From Amorphophallus konjac (Eukaryota; Streptophyta; Magnoliopsida; Alismatales; Araceae), in contig CM040117.1 of assembly GCA_022559845.1 (NCBI GenBank), positions 18,314,856 through 18,378,855 on the forward strand: a stretch of DNA of 64,000 bases, in the 5' to 3' direction. Positions 43,842 to 55,587 of this stretch are shown here, piece by piece. Within the stretch, counting starts at the first letter, position 1; every line of letters begins with the position of its first letter. Position numbers and translations under genes: made by a program. The notes under the pieces were generated by a model, which searched no databases, was not told the DNA's origin, and saw only the letters and a program-made list of their open reading frames with translations.

Positions 43842-44530
43842 CGTGGAGTCAGCATTTGCCACTTTTGAAGTTTGCTTATAATAATAGTTTTCACTCTAGC
43901 ATCGGCATGGCACCTTATGAAGCACTTTATGGTCATCCTTGTCGTACTCCATTAGACTGGTTTGACGTCGGTGACAGACTCTTGACAGGGCCTGACATGG
44001 TGCAACAATGTGCTGCCGTGGTTCGTCTGATCAGGCAGAAAATGTTGACAGCTCAGAGTCGATAGAAGAGTTACGCGGATCAGCGCAGACGACCACTGTA
44101 GTTTGAGCCTGGAGATAAGGTGTTTGTGAAAATATCTCCGATGAAAGGCGTTTCAAGGTTTGGGAAGCGTGGAAAGCTCAGTCCGCAATATGTTGGTCCA
44201 TTTACTATTGTGGAGTGTGTGGGCCAGGTGGCGTATCGGCTTCAGCTACCAGCGGCAATGCAAGCTGTTCATGATGTATTCCACGTCTCCCAGTTGAGGA
44301 AATATGTTTCTGACACATCTCATGTCCTCGACGATGCTGTTTGACCAGAAGTGACTGCTGATCTATCTACACCATAGTATCCCGTCAGAATTGAAGACCG
44401 TCGTGAGCAGTGGTTGAGAAATAAAATTATCCCGCTGGTTAAGGTCGTCTGGCAGCGTCACTCGGGCAATGAAGCTACTTGGGAACGTGAGGATGAGATG
44501 AGGCAGCTTTTTCCTTTCTTATTCGCGTGA
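43842..44530 (+). pseudogene. Element B integrase end and chromodomain
   Basis: It begins inside integrase (LPLLKFAYNNSFHSSIGMAP near 43851, YEALYGHPCRTPLDW) and continues through GPFTIVECVGQVAYRLQLP (near 44190) and [14 protein letters not shown] (near 44266). A chromodomain-like end is near 44385-44500 (REQWLRNKIIPLVKVVW, EATWEREDEM). In-frame stops at about 44063, 44099, 44342 and 44375. It cannot be translated from an own start. Confidence 0.85.
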
Positions 44531-44608
44531 GGTATAATTTCCTTTGTAGTTCCCTCCTTGTTCTCCTTTTTAATTTTGAGGTCGAAATTGTTATGAGGAT
44601 GGCGGGAC

Positions 44609-45243
44609 TGTAAGGCCCGTGCCTTAGCGGATCATTGGTGGTTCGGATTTAGATTTTATTCTGCGAACTTTGGCTATTTTTGTGGGTTTTAGGTCTTTTT
44701 CTGGCATTTATTTGGATTAAGTTAAAATGTTTATGTAAATAGTTTGGGCATTTGCATAATTTAGGAGGTTTGGGGGTTATTTTGTAAAAAGAGGTTTTTA
44801 AACAAAAAAAATACATAAAACCTTTTTTTTAACCCAAACGCCCCCACCCCCTCTTTCTCTCTCGATCTCTCTCCCCATTTTCTCTCTCTCTCTCTCTCAC
44901 GTTGCTTTTCTCTCTCTCCCTGGGCTTCGGGGCGAGACGACGCCAGAACGCGACGTGGAGGGCGCCATTGGACTCGTGGCGACTCGTGGAGCGCGTTGAC
45001 GCCCACCTCGGCACGGATCGTGGCTCGAGGAGATGGGACGGGGCGAGGAGGGGCGCGGCGACTTGGTCCGTGCATGCGGCGTTCGCGACCGTTTCGGTTC
45101 GTTCCAGGTAGGGGGATGAATTCCTGACCTCCCTAGGAACATTTCTACACCACATGCACACCGTTCTGCGGCCTAATCGCATGCCTATCGTCAAATTTGT
45201 GTTTTTGAACCCATGAGCATCATTTTTATGATTTGATCTTCCA
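44609..45243 (+). mobile_element. Element B 3' LTR, cut by SIRE-2
   Basis: It starts TGTAAGGCCCG after ATGAGGATGGCGGGAC, a weak polypurine tract. It contains a CT-rich tract (44850-44930) and GC-rich sequence to about 45100. 635 bp precede the SIRE-2 boundary. Confidence 0.85.
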
Positions 45244-45486
45244 TGTGATACGTGCAGCGGAAAGTGAGATAGAAGGGGGGGGATGAATAGCTCACTCCCA
45301 AAATTTGGAAGGCTCAGACACGATTTATCAACCCCTTAAATTGCTGTGATGAAGACCTCGGAGACAGGCAACTATGATGACCAGTAAAAGGAATGAGATC
45401 GAGAAAGCAATCCACAATGAAGCAATGTATCAAGTAGATGGAGAGCAGCACAATGTAAACAAGCAAACCACAGAAGAGACAGGGAA

Positions 45487-45530
45487 TTTTTTAGGTGGTT
45501 CGATTGCTACCCGCAATCTACCTCCACCCC
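45487..45530 (-). other. SIRE LTR signature block, SIRE-2
   Basis: TTTTTTAGGTGGTTCGATTG followed by CTACCCGCAATCTACCTCC and ACCCC, equivalent to 36-80. Confidence 0.6.
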
Positions 45531-46068
45531 TTAATCAAGAGAGTAAGGTCTCCTTGTAATATTATATCGCACACAGCAGACTCAGTCTGTAACAACCGCT
45601 GCCTTACAGCTTGCCCTGAGGAACAACCTCTCAGTCTTCTGATCGACCAGAAGAAAAACACTGGAGAGCTAATCTCCCTTCCTTTGCACGCAGCAAAGGG
45701 AACCCTGTGCAGTTACTCCCAAGTAACTCACACAACCAGAGGATCAACCTCTCTTCCTCCAAGACAATGGAGGGAAACTGGAGAACCTCTCCCTTCCTCC
45801 GAACAGTGGAGGGTAACAGAACGGAATGAAAGTAAAGGAAACTCGAAAAACAAAACGATCGATGAACGATAATTTTCTCAGAAAATAAAAACAATATAGC
45901 TTCCGTAGAAGTAGAAGTTCACATTCACAATCTCTTCTCTCTCTCAAAAATTTTTCTCTCAGCTCTGGATGGAGTGGGTTGTCTCTGATCTTTTATCTTT
46001 TTCCACTGCTCACAAGCTGCTCTTCTTTTCTCACTGTTCCATCCTATTCACGAACCCTTTTCCTCAGC

Positions 46069-46078
46069 ATATATATAG
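46069..46078 (-). promoter_or_regulatory. TATA box, SIRE-2 3' LTR
   Basis: CATATATATA in plus sense reads TATATATATG on the minus strand. It is downstream of the TGCACCGACTT array in the transcription direction. Confidence 0.55.
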
Positions 46079-46314
46079 GTCTGAGCCAGATCCTTGGGCG
46101 TGTGGATACCATGTTTCCTGCCTGAAAGGTTGGGGCATGTGTGGGAATCTTCTGGGCTTCTATCTACTTCGGATCACATGCCATCTTCCTGGTGAATTGC
46201 ATAGATAAACTGTCAGAGAAGAAATAGTCATTTTGTCACACACACTTAGCACAATTCGTATTAGTGTAATGAATAAGAAACCAGAAACTGCACTGAGTAG
46301 TAATTCCCAAATCA

Positions 46315-47180
46315 ACTGTTGCACTGACTTGCGAAAATGCATGACGTCATTAGTGCAGACCAAGGACTCTGATCGTGCAACGGATATGCACGGACAAGAG
46401 ACAATAAAACACAAAGTTGCACTGACTTTATTTTTCCAGAGAGAAAAGTTTGCACCGAGTCAAGGGAATAAGCATTGACTATGACGGGCAAGAAAAACAC
46501 CGATATGGAATGGAGCAGAAGTTGCACCAGTCCACTTCAGCTATCTACAGGATTTGCACCGAGTCTAATAGACCTGAAGCATGAACCGAGTTGTGTTCCA
46601 ATGCCTTTGACTAACCAAGATTTGTACTGACTAGGTGTAGATCAAATCTTGCACCGAGAATCGTAATGCAATAGAGGATGCACCGACTTCATGTTATTCA
46701 GAAGGTAAAAGTATTGCACGGAGTCGGTATATGCAGTCCAAGCAGGAGCTGCACCGTGATGGCAAAAAGAAGTACAAGACAAGGCTAGCACCGAGATGGG
46801 TTTGCACAGAGATGACAAAGAAAGATACACGACAAAGCTTGCACCGAGATGGATTTGTACTGAGATTAAGAAACCAGACTAAACAATTCATTCCAGACAA
46901 GAATTGCATCGACCCAAAACTTGCACCGACATGAAAGGTGAGATGCAGAGACATGATATGCACGGACGTTAGTGGACACGACCTAGAGTAGTGCATGGAG
47001 ACTAGATATGAACATGAACAAGGACTTGCACCGAGGCAAGCACTTTATATAAGAGATGCAGAACTTGCACTGACTTAATATGCATTAAGCAAAAGGGCGA
47101 AAATCATGTAATGCACGGATCTAAATCATGCTATAAACACAGACCTCCTTCATGCTTAAAACAAGGAAATGCACCGTATT
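46315..47180. repeat. Array of about 25 TGCACCGACTT-type motifs in SIRE-2 U3
   Basis: TGCACCGAGT, TGCACTGACTT, TGCACCGACTT and TGCACGGACG forms at irregular 15-60-base spacing, for example at 46319, 46412, 46450, 46679, 46840, 46922, 47026 and 47066. The consensus TGYACHGACTT overlaps that of the other SIRE LTRs. Several copies contain CCGAC, the core of dehydration-responsive elements; function is inference. Confidence 0.72.
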
Positions 47181-47255
47181 AAGACAAATTGATCTATAGT
47201 TAAAAATAAATTGATTTATAGTGTGAGACATCATCAAAACTGTAGGGATGCAACA

Positions 47256-47268
47256 ATCTCCCCCTTTT
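47256..47268 (-). other. Polypurine tract of SIRE-2
   Basis: ATCTCCCCCTTTT in plus sense gives AAAAGGGGGAGAT beside the LTR end, preceded on the minus strand by GTTGCCATCATC as in SIRE-1. Confidence 0.85.
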
Positions 47269-48673
47269 GATGATGGCAACACTATGAATCAAGCAATGTC
47301 AGGGCATTAAGCACAATCAAGAGCAAGCTAATCATGCAAACAAACCAGAGAGCCTTTTCCATAAACACATCTTCTGAACCTCTTCTCTCTCCAAATTCGC
47401 TCTCCCCACTACTCACTTTCAGATGACCTCTTCACAGTAGCATGACCTCTCTCCCCCCCTTTGACATTATCAAAAGGAAATGAAAGATATATGAAATTAC
47501 TGGAGACATGAGGGAGAAGTATAGTGGCTTCTTAGCGTAGAAAGACTCAAGAGCATATCTTAAGAGAATAAGTAAGGTGCTAAACTCAAGAGAAGATTCT
47601 TGAACTCTGGTAATCAATAGAGAATTAGAATGAGAGAGAAGTATATCCACATACATGGCATATGATGTAGAGCAGGGATGAACAAGTATGGCAAGACATT
47701 GCTGAACAAACCAACAATACTCAGTAGACGATAAGAGACAAAAGCAGAGAAGGTGTTCTCATGGGATTGAGGACAAGCATTCTAGTAAGTTGCACAAAGA
47801 TAAGGGATATTATAGAGTTGTTTCAATAAGGCCAATGAGTAAGTTGGTAAATCACACTTTTGACATTAGGGAGACATCTTGATCAGAGGCCTGAATCCCC
47901 AGTTACTCAATGTGAGTACCTCATTACCTCTCCTTTTTAGAGAATAGAGTTAGTAACTGTGGCTTTTTACGTGAGAAAACACCTTGATCAGAGGCCAGAG
48001 TCCCCAGTTACTCACCACCTTGTCACCATTGCTCTGTGATGATCAGAAGCACAAATTTATTTTGCAGAGATTACTTTTCCTTTTTTTTTGAATTTGACAC
48101 CTCATGACATGGGAATTACTTCACTTCATTGATGAAGCTCCCAGTTTCTCAGTGATCAAATCTTAGACCTTTGTTCATTTAGTTGAACCCTTATATTGTG
48201 GAGATGAAATGATTGAAGACAATACCAGAAGAACTGTTTCTTTGAAATGAATCTTGAAGTCTAGATTTCGAGTTATTCTGGACAGATGTCAAGACATACA
48301 GGTCTTAGCCTGAACCGGAATCATTGACAATGTAGGAAGATATGCTTTGAACACTTAATCCAGATCTCTGATGGACTACTAGAGAAAAGATTCTAGCTGG
48401 ACTTTAGTTACACAGACTTATAGACTTAAGAGATGAATGAGATTCCACAGTCTGAGATTGAACCGCACTCGTTCAATCATGAGAACCAGCAATGACACAC
48501 GTCTGGTCAATCTTTTGAATCAGTCAAAAATCACTAACTGTCCAGCTCCCCCTCAATCGATGCACTAAAGGAATTTACTCAGCAGATACTCAGGACTCCC
48601 CCTCACTGTTAGGACAGACTACTCACATAATCTCTTGCCAAGATAAAACAATTCAATAACAGGAGATTAGCAA
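47269..48673 (-). other. SIRE-2 spacer between pol and 3' LTR
   Basis: No protein frame. Further polypurine-like tracts occur (CTCTCCCCCCCTTTGACATTATC near 47448, AGCTCCCCCTCAATC near 48544, GACTCCCCCTCACTG near 48595). Confidence 0.7.
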
Positions 48674-50080
48674 TTAAGATAATTTAAATAAGCCTAATTC
48701 TCTCTTTAATGTGGTGAATTTGTCATTGTCCAGAGGCTTGGTGAAGATATCAGCAATTTGATTAGCAGTGCCTACATGAAACAGCTTAAAGGTGTTTTTA
48801 GAAACCTCATCTCTTATGAAATGATGCCTTATTTCTATGTGTTTGGTGCGGGAATGCAAGATAGGGTTCTTGGCTAGGTTGATGGCACTGGTATTATCAC
48901 AATAAATGGGTGTGCACCCCAGGTCTACTTGATAGTCCTGAAGCTGGTGTTTAATCCAAATGACTTGTGTACCACAACTCCCTGTAGCCACGTACTCAAC
49001 CTCTGCAGTGGAGAGGGCCACAGAATGTTGTTTCTTGGAACCCCAAGATACTAAACACCCACCTAGAAATTCACAGTGACCGCTAGTGCTTTTTCTATCT
49101 AGTTTACACCCGGCATAATCTACATCTGTGTATACAACTAAATCTAGTGTGTGTGATGCAGGAAACCATAAACCAAGGGTGTGTGTAGCAGACATATATT
49201 TGAAGATTCTTTTCACTGCAGCTAAATGCAATTCAGTGGGTCTAGACTGATACCTTGCACACATTCCTACACTAAACTATATATCAGGTCTTGAAGCTGT
49301 CAAATAAAGTAGAGATCCAATCATACCTCGATAGAGCTTGGCATCTACTTCTTTACCTGTCTCATCTGCATCCAATGAGGTATTGGTACCCATTGGTGTT
49401 GTAATGTGCTTCAAGTTGGTCATGCCAAACCTGTTGAGAATGTCCAATGTGTACTTGGTCTGGTTGATGAAGCATCCATCCTCTAACTATTGTACCTGCA
49501 AGCCAAGAAAATACTTTAATTCACCTACCAAACTCATTTCAAATTCAGCAGACATCAATTTAGAAAATTCATTACATAGTTCAGAGCTAGTTGACCCAAA
49601 GATAATATCATCTACATATACCTGAACTATGATGAGGTCTTTATTTGAGCTCTTGGAAAATAAAGTTTGATCCACTTTACCTCTGTGGTAGCCCTTGCTG
49701 ATTAGAAATTCTGTCAGTCTTTCATACCATGCTCGAGGAGCCTGCTTTAGACCGTACATGGCTTTATTCAATCTGAAAACTTGGTCAGGTTTAGTGGAGA
49801 ATTGAAAACTGGGGGGCTGTTCAACAAAAACTTCTTCTTTGATAACTCCATTTAAAAATGCACTCTTCACATCCATTTGTTGGAGTTTCATATTCTTGGA
49901 GCATGCAAAGGCTAACAATATTCTTATAGCTTCCATCCTAGCAACAGGTGCATAGGACTCATCGAAGTCAACTCCAAATTCCTGACAGTAGCCATTGGCT
50001 ACTAATCTGGCTTTATTTCTAGAAATGATTCCATCTTCATTCATTTTATTCTTAAACACCCACTTAGTTCCTATGACATT
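48674..50080 (-). pseudogene. SIRE-2 reverse transcriptase and RNase H
   Basis: RT runs from FKNKMNEDGIISRNKARLVA (50055-50000) through MDVKSAFLNGVIKEEVFVEQ (49880-49825), YGLKQAPRAWYERL (near 49755) and catalytic YVDDIIFGS (near 49620). A TAG at 49484-49486 and another near 49265 are in frame. RNase H shows YTDVDYAGCKLDRKSTSGHC (49135-49075), STAEVEY (near 49010) and IADIFTKPLDNDKFTTLKRE (48750-48692). It ends at a natural-looking stop at 48674. Part of the same polyprotein as the integrase upstream. Confidence 0.88.
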
Positions 50081-51599
50081 AGAATTTTCTGGTCTTGGAA
50101 CTAGCTCCCAGACATTATTTCTCTCAAACTGACCTAACTCCTCACACATATCATTAATCCATGATTGATCACTTAAGGCCTCTTCTACTGATTTGGGTTC
50201 AATTTGAGAGACCAAGGCAATTAGGTCTTGATTATGAACATTCCTAAAGTGAGACCTAGTTCTAAGAGGATCTTCAAGATTGCCTAGGATGTTATCTATT
50301 GGGTGATCTTTAAGGTATCTAACATTTATTGAAGACTCACCTGTTTCAGCTGGCCCTACCTGGTTGGGAGCATTTAATGTTTCATTCGGTTGAACCTCCT
50401 CTTCTTCTTTGTCTTCTAGGAATTCTCCATCGTGGTTGGAATCCCTGTCAGCATCTTCAATGTTAGTAGCAATCTCTGCTTCACCAAAAATGATATGCGG
50501 AGATTCTTCAACTTTCTGATCAGTTATGTTAAAGACCCTATATGCTCTTGACACTTCAGAGTATCCTAGAAATACTCCAGGACAGCTTTTAGCATCAAAC
50601 TTATCCAAGTCTTTCTTGTCATTATTATGAATAAAGCATTTAGCATCAAAAATCTTGAAATGAGCCAAGTTTGGTTTCTTACCTTTCAATAGCTCATAGG
50701 GGGTTTTCTTGTGAATTGGTCTTACCATGGCCCTGTTGATTGTATAAGTTGCTGTATTGGCCGCCTCTGCCCAAAAATTTCTCGGTAGATGACTCTCAAT
50801 CAGCATGGTTCGGGCCATCTCCACAATAGTTCAATTTCTTCTCTCCACAATTCCATTCTGCTCTGGTGTCCTGGGAGAAGAAAACTTGTGTGTTAGTCCT
50901 TCACTTTCACAAATGTCAGAAAATATGGAGTTTTCAAATTCACCTCCATGGTCAGATTGAATTGAACAACTCTTATGTTTTCCTTCTTATTTGACTTTAT
51001 TGAAAAATTGTTTGAATTTTTGAAAAGCATCATTTTTGTTGGCTAAGAAAAAGATCCATGAAAATCTAGAGTGGTCATCAATGATCACATAACCAAACCT
51101 ACTTCCATTAAGACTCTGAGGTCTAGTAGGACCGAAGAGGTCCATATGAAGAAGTTCCATTGATCTAGAGGACAATGGCTCAGATCTTAGTTTGAAGGAC
51201 TTCCTAGCCTGTTTGCCTAGAGCACAGGCATCACAGATTTTTGAAATTAAACTAAACTTGATTTTAGGCATGCCTCTAACTAAATCATGCTTGATCAATT
51301 TATTCAAAGTAGAAAAGCTAACATGGCCTAAACGTCCATGCCAATCAAAAGCATCACTTTCAGAATTAGCAGATAAGCAGAGATTAGATTCAGACTCAAC
51401 ATCTAAGTCTACCATGTAGGCATTATTGGTCCTGTTTACTACAAACTTAACATGATCAGAATTTATTTCAAAGATTTTGCATGAGTTGTTGTCAAACACA
51501 ACCCTGTGACCCTTGTCACATAATTGACTAATGCTAATCAGATTGTGTTGAAGACCTTCCACAAGTAAGACTTTCTCAATAGAGTTAGTGGAGGACTTA
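50081..51599 (-). pseudogene. SIRE-2 integrase
   Basis: Zinc finger WHGRLGHVSF (near 51340) and CDACALGKQ (near 51230) is intact, unlike SIRE-1. Catalytic D in LLHMDLFGP (near 51145), D in IQSDHGGEFENS (near 50960) and E in EQNGIVERRN (near 50860) are present. FLGYSEVSRAYRVFN lies near 50570. Stops at 50825-50827 (an Arg codon position in the family) and near 50984 are in frame. Element C is inserted at its protease side (51600-51604). Confidence 0.88.
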
Positions 51600-51604
51600 C
51601 CAAC
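51600..51604. repeat. Left target-site duplication of element C
   Basis: CCAAC; repeated exactly at 61515-61519. Confidence 0.93.
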
Positions 51605-52143
51605 TGTAACACCCGAGTCAGTCCGAAACTCACAAATAATTAAGTATTTTATATTTAGAGCCTATATAAATTTTAGGTTCTCTCAACCAAAGCCCAGTAC
51701 CTTGAATGGTATAGTAAATATAAGTTTAACGTATTTTATTAAGTAAATTGAATAGATGCCTTCCTTTAATAATATGTAACTCTTCATAGGAATGTCGGAA
51801 TAGGGTCATCATTAGACCAGTTGGAAAGAGAATTCAGAGATCTACAAGTTTCATGTTGAACACTTTTTATAATTTTGACATTTGATAAGTCAAATATACG
51901 ATAGAATGAATTGACATCTTGAGAACTTGTCATTTGTCAACTTTTATAGGGTTTTTATAAAATTTCTCATCCCCACCCTTCCAACCACATCCGATGGAAG
52001 GTTCCAAATAATAATAAAAAAATTTCTTATCACCCCCCTCACGTCTCTATTCCCCCCCTCAAAATATCTTCTCCCCCCTCCACCTTATCTCCTCCTCCTC
52101 CTTATCCACACTCTCCCTTCTTATCTCTTCTCCTCCCCACCCC

Positions 52144-52151
52144 TATATATA
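52144..52151 (+). promoter_or_regulatory. TATA box of element C
   Basis: TATATATA about 540 bases into the 5' LTR. The same box is at 59447-59454 in the 3' LTR. Confidence 0.65.
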
Positions 52152-52199
52152 CCACCCCCTCCCTCTTTCTCTCCCACGTCTCACACCTCTTCTCACCCC

Positions 52200-52680
52200 C
52201 TCCACCTCTCGTAACTCCCTCCCCCATCTCCCTTTCTCATTCTCTCTCTCTCTCACACTCTCATCTCTCTCTCACTCTTTTACTATTTTTATTTATTTCA
52301 TCTTTTCATCTCTCCCTAATCTCTCTATAATCTCTCTCTACTCTCTCTATTTTATATCTCTACTCTCTCTCTACTCTCTCTCTCTCTCCACTTTCTCTCT
52401 CTACTTTCTTTACTTTCTCTACTTTATCTCTTTACTTTCTCTCTCCACTTTCTCTCTCTCTATTATATCTCTTTATTTTATCTCTCTTCTCTCTCTCTTC
52501 TTTTTCTCTCTCTACTTTCTCTCTCTATTTTCTCTCTCTATTTTCTCTCTCTACTTCTCTCTCTACTCTCTCCACTTTCTTTCTCTACCCTCTCCACTTT
52601 CTCTCTCTAGTTTCTCTCTCTATTTTCTCTCTCTATTTTCTCTCTCTACTTTCTCTCTCATCTCTCTTCCCACTCATCCT
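52200..52680. repeat. CT-rich microsatellite in element C LTR
   Basis: Nearly pure TCTCTCTACTTTCTCTC-type sequence directly downstream of the TATA box, so it would be the CU-rich start of the element RNA. The 3' LTR equivalent (59480-59995) differs in length through repeat slippage. Confidence 0.85.
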
Positions 52681-54226
52681 TTTATTAATAAACGGAGAAG
52701 ATAATACATCATCAGAATAATATAAATAATTAATTTTGGATGGAGGATTTGAAACTTATTTGGATAATTTCGCCATTCTTTACGTATCTGGAATGGAAAA
52801 ATTATCTTTTCCTACGCAAGGACTTTTACGGGAGCTCGGGTGAGATACTAAAGTCAATTCGGAAGTCCATTCTAAAGATAGGCATGATAAACCGAGTGCA
52901 TGTTATTTGTTATTTACATTTCTTTGATTTGATTTTTGAAATATAATTTAAGTCAGTGATTTAATTAACACAATGATCTATGTTTAGAACCAATTATTTA
53001 TTTAGTTATCATTCTGATAAAAATATTAGTTTTCTCTCTAATCTCTCTCTAATTTCTCTCTAATCTCTTTCTACTTTCTCTCTCTACTTTCTCTCTCTAC
53101 TCTAATCTCTTCGAATATTATATAATAGCAATTTATTTAGTTAATGAATTTGACTCACTACCCTATGATTAAAATCTAATATTAAAATACGATCCAGTTA
53201 TTTTGTAAAGTTTAATGGCAAGTTTAAGTATTGAGACGACTATGTAATAAGCATCATAATAAGAATAAAAATCTTATTAAGCATATGGACTGTGTCACTT
53301 TAAGGAGGTGTGGGGCGACAAACCGTAGTTAGCTTCCGCTACGGGATTAGGCCCATTTCCGAGGACAAACGGACTTCTAAAAAATCCGGAACTCAGAATA
53401 AGAAAATTATCTGAGGAATGGTGGAGTATTAACTCCCGATCCTGCGTGGTTGATCAAGGCCGACAGGCTCCAGCGTTTAGACCATTTATCTTTATGTCGA
53501 CGTATGGATGCCTAGGTATGTGTTTGCTACTACTTTTAGTGACGAGATGCCTGTCCAATATATGCTGCCAAATAATATGAAGTTCAGATTTGATATATGA
53601 CTTTGATATGATCTGAAAATAAGTTCATCTGTATAAGCTCTGATTTAGCTAAGATATGTACTATGCCATTTATACATAAGTCAGATAAATTTGTTATACG
53701 CATTTGCTTATAGATATGAGAATTATTTTGCTCTATTATATTTCCTTCGCATTCATAGTATATGTACAATCCAGTGAAATTGTGCTTAGCTTTATATATC
53801 ATAGATTTGCACAGTTTAGTATATGATAAGCATGTGATTGGTTTTAATGCCTACTGAGTCTTTGGACTCACTTTCTGTTGCCTAACCATTTCAGGAAATT
53901 GACCAGTGTGCGTCTTGACTCCTTCGGGCCGTAGGTCGGAAGTTGATCCCGAGTTTAATTTGGATTCCGCTGCGTAAAATAAATAGATTTAATTTTCTTT
54001 TGAATAATGAATGTAAATATGACTTTTGAGTAAAGATATGTAGTACTCTGTATACGATGTAAATTATGAGTATTTATCTTATGGAAATTGTATAGTTATA
54101 TTTCTTCTATATGTGATGGTTTGGCCTTTAGCGCCTTGCAAATATTCGGCCCACAACACTTCCGTACATCCGCTGTGACGTCCCCGGACACGATACGGGA
54201 TCGCGGGAAGGGGGCGCCACAGAGAG

Positions 54227-54238
54227 TGGTATCAGAGC
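54227..54238 (+). other. Primer binding site of element C
   Basis: TGGTATCAGAGC, complementary to initiator methionine tRNA, five bases after the 5' LTR. Confidence 0.93.
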
Positions 54239-54372
54239 AAAGTTGTGAGACTTGAAATTATTTGCAGCCATCTGAATTTATATACCATACCATAAGATCG
54301 TAGGAATTTATTTTAGAATTTGATATCAAACCTAGAATCATACTAATTCGGATTAGTTCTCCCTCGCAGGAG

Positions 54373-55587
54373 ATGGCTGGGAGTGATAGGGTTGAGGTTA
54401 ATACTTCTCCCGAGGAGTCTGCGCCCTCAAATGGGACATCACAAGGAGTTATCGGGGAAACAATTCATGGCGAGCTTGCTCCCGGTGGACAAGGTGCGTT
54501 ACCTATTCAGGGTGTGCCAGATTTATGAGGGTTCACACAAACTTTTCAAGGGTTAGTGCAGACTATGCAATTACAGGCCCAAACTCATGCAATGATGCAA
54601 GCCCAAATACAAAACCGTGTGCAAGAACAACCGAATAGGGCAGCAGACGCTACCCTGATGGAGAAATTCAGACATACGAGTCCTCCTTCTTTTAAGGGGG
54701 AGAGTCACCCGGAGATTGTGGAAAACTGGGTGAGAGAAATTGAAAAGATTTTCACGGCCATTAGATGTGCAGAGCATGATAAGGTGATATTAGCTACATT
54801 TATGTTGAAGGACCGTGCGGACGAGTGGTGGAGGTCTGCACTTAGAACCACTTTCAGAAATAGAGAGACGGAGATTGGCTGGAATGAATTTCTTGATGTG
54901 TTTCATGCAAAATTTTTACCTCAGCATGTGAAGGACAGGAAAGAAGTAGAATTTTTAAATCTGACTCAAGAAGGTATGTCAGTTGCTGATTATGAAGTAA
55001 AATTTACTGAATTGGAAAAGTAGGCCCCTCATATTTGTTCAGATGAGCTTAGAAGGGTGAAGAAATTTGTTAGAGGTTTGAGAAGTAACATTAGAAGTAG
55101 AGTTGTAATCCTTGAGCCTCAGACTATGGCAGCAGCTTTGAGGACTGCTTTTATTGCAGAAACTGAGTATGAGGAATTCTTAGTGGAAAGACAAAGGGAT
55201 AATGCAAAAAGGGGTAATCTTGGTTCAATTGTGAGGAAAGATAAGAAGTCAAAGATGACTTTTCCAGAGAGAGTTCAACCAGTTAGGAGAGATAATATGC
55301 CAGCTTGTCAACAGTGCGGGATGCAGCATAGAGGTAATGAATGTTGGCGGGCTGCAGGTAAATATTTTTCATGTGGTCAGACAGGGCATATGATAAGGGA
55401 TTGTCCCACAAGGCCAAGACAAGATCAGCAACCACAACAGCAGCGGAGAGTTCAAGTCAGAGTATATGCACTAACAAGGGAAGACACCCGAGATGCCAAT
55501 GCAGTAGCTGAAGGTATTCTTCTTATCGATGATATGCATGTAAAAGTTTTATTTGATCGGGTGCTACACATTCCTTTATTTATCTGA
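54373..55587 (+). pseudogene. Element C gag
   Basis: ATG at 54373 (MAGSDRVEVN) after a 130-base leader. The core includes FRHTSPPSFKGESHPEIVEN (54667-54726), LKDRADEWWRSALRTTFRNR (54805-54864) and FHAKFLPQHVKDRKEVEFL (near 54901). The knuckle region has CQQCGMQHRGNEC (near 55308) and YFSCGQTGHMIRDC (55363-55404), whose first cysteine is replaced by tyrosine (TAT, 55363-55365). In-frame stops near 54526 and 55021. The frame ends at 55587 through a base loss at the protease active site near 55555. Confidence 0.87.

Larger units (their letters stand above)
43655..45243 (+). mobile_element. Chromovirus B, internally deleted
   Basis: 187 bp of 5' LTR (43655-43841) are joined directly to the end of integrase and a chromodomain (43842-44530), followed by a 3' LTR from 44609. 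The deletion removes the rest of the 5' LTR, gag, protease, RT, RNase H and most of integrase. The 3' LTR is cut at 45243 by SIRE-2. The left flank is CCGGT; the right flank is outside. Confidence 0.85.
45244..47255 (-). mobile_element. SIRE-2 3' LTR (about 2.0 kb)
   Basis: TGTGATACGTGCAGCGG start and GATGCAACA end in plus sense. It has the signature block at 45487-45530, a TATA box at 46069 and a motif array at 46315-47180. In sequence it is not a close relative of the SIRE-1 LTR, only in layout. Confidence 0.85.
51605..54221 (+). mobile_element. Element C 5' LTR (2617 bp)
   Basis: TGTAACACCCGAGTCAG ... GGGCGCCACA. TATATATA at 52144-52151 lies upstream of a long CT microsatellite (52200-52680). 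The final ~100 bases (GACGTCCCCGGACACGATACG) are typical of Tekay LTR ends. Confidence 0.94.

Noticed and set aside
44761..45194. Arg/Ser-rich frames on the minus strand
   Set aside because: Within the CT-rich and GC-rich part of the element B LTR; composition artefacts.
45374..46478. Short frames in the SIRE-2 LTR
   Set aside because: LTR sequence with no coding signal.
51927..52214. 95-residue Pro/Ser/Leu-rich frame
   Set aside because: Part of the element C LTR at the start of the CT tract; the equivalent in the 3' LTR is not open.
53584..53802. 72-residue minus-strand frame
   Set aside because: In the element C LTR; no family resemblance.
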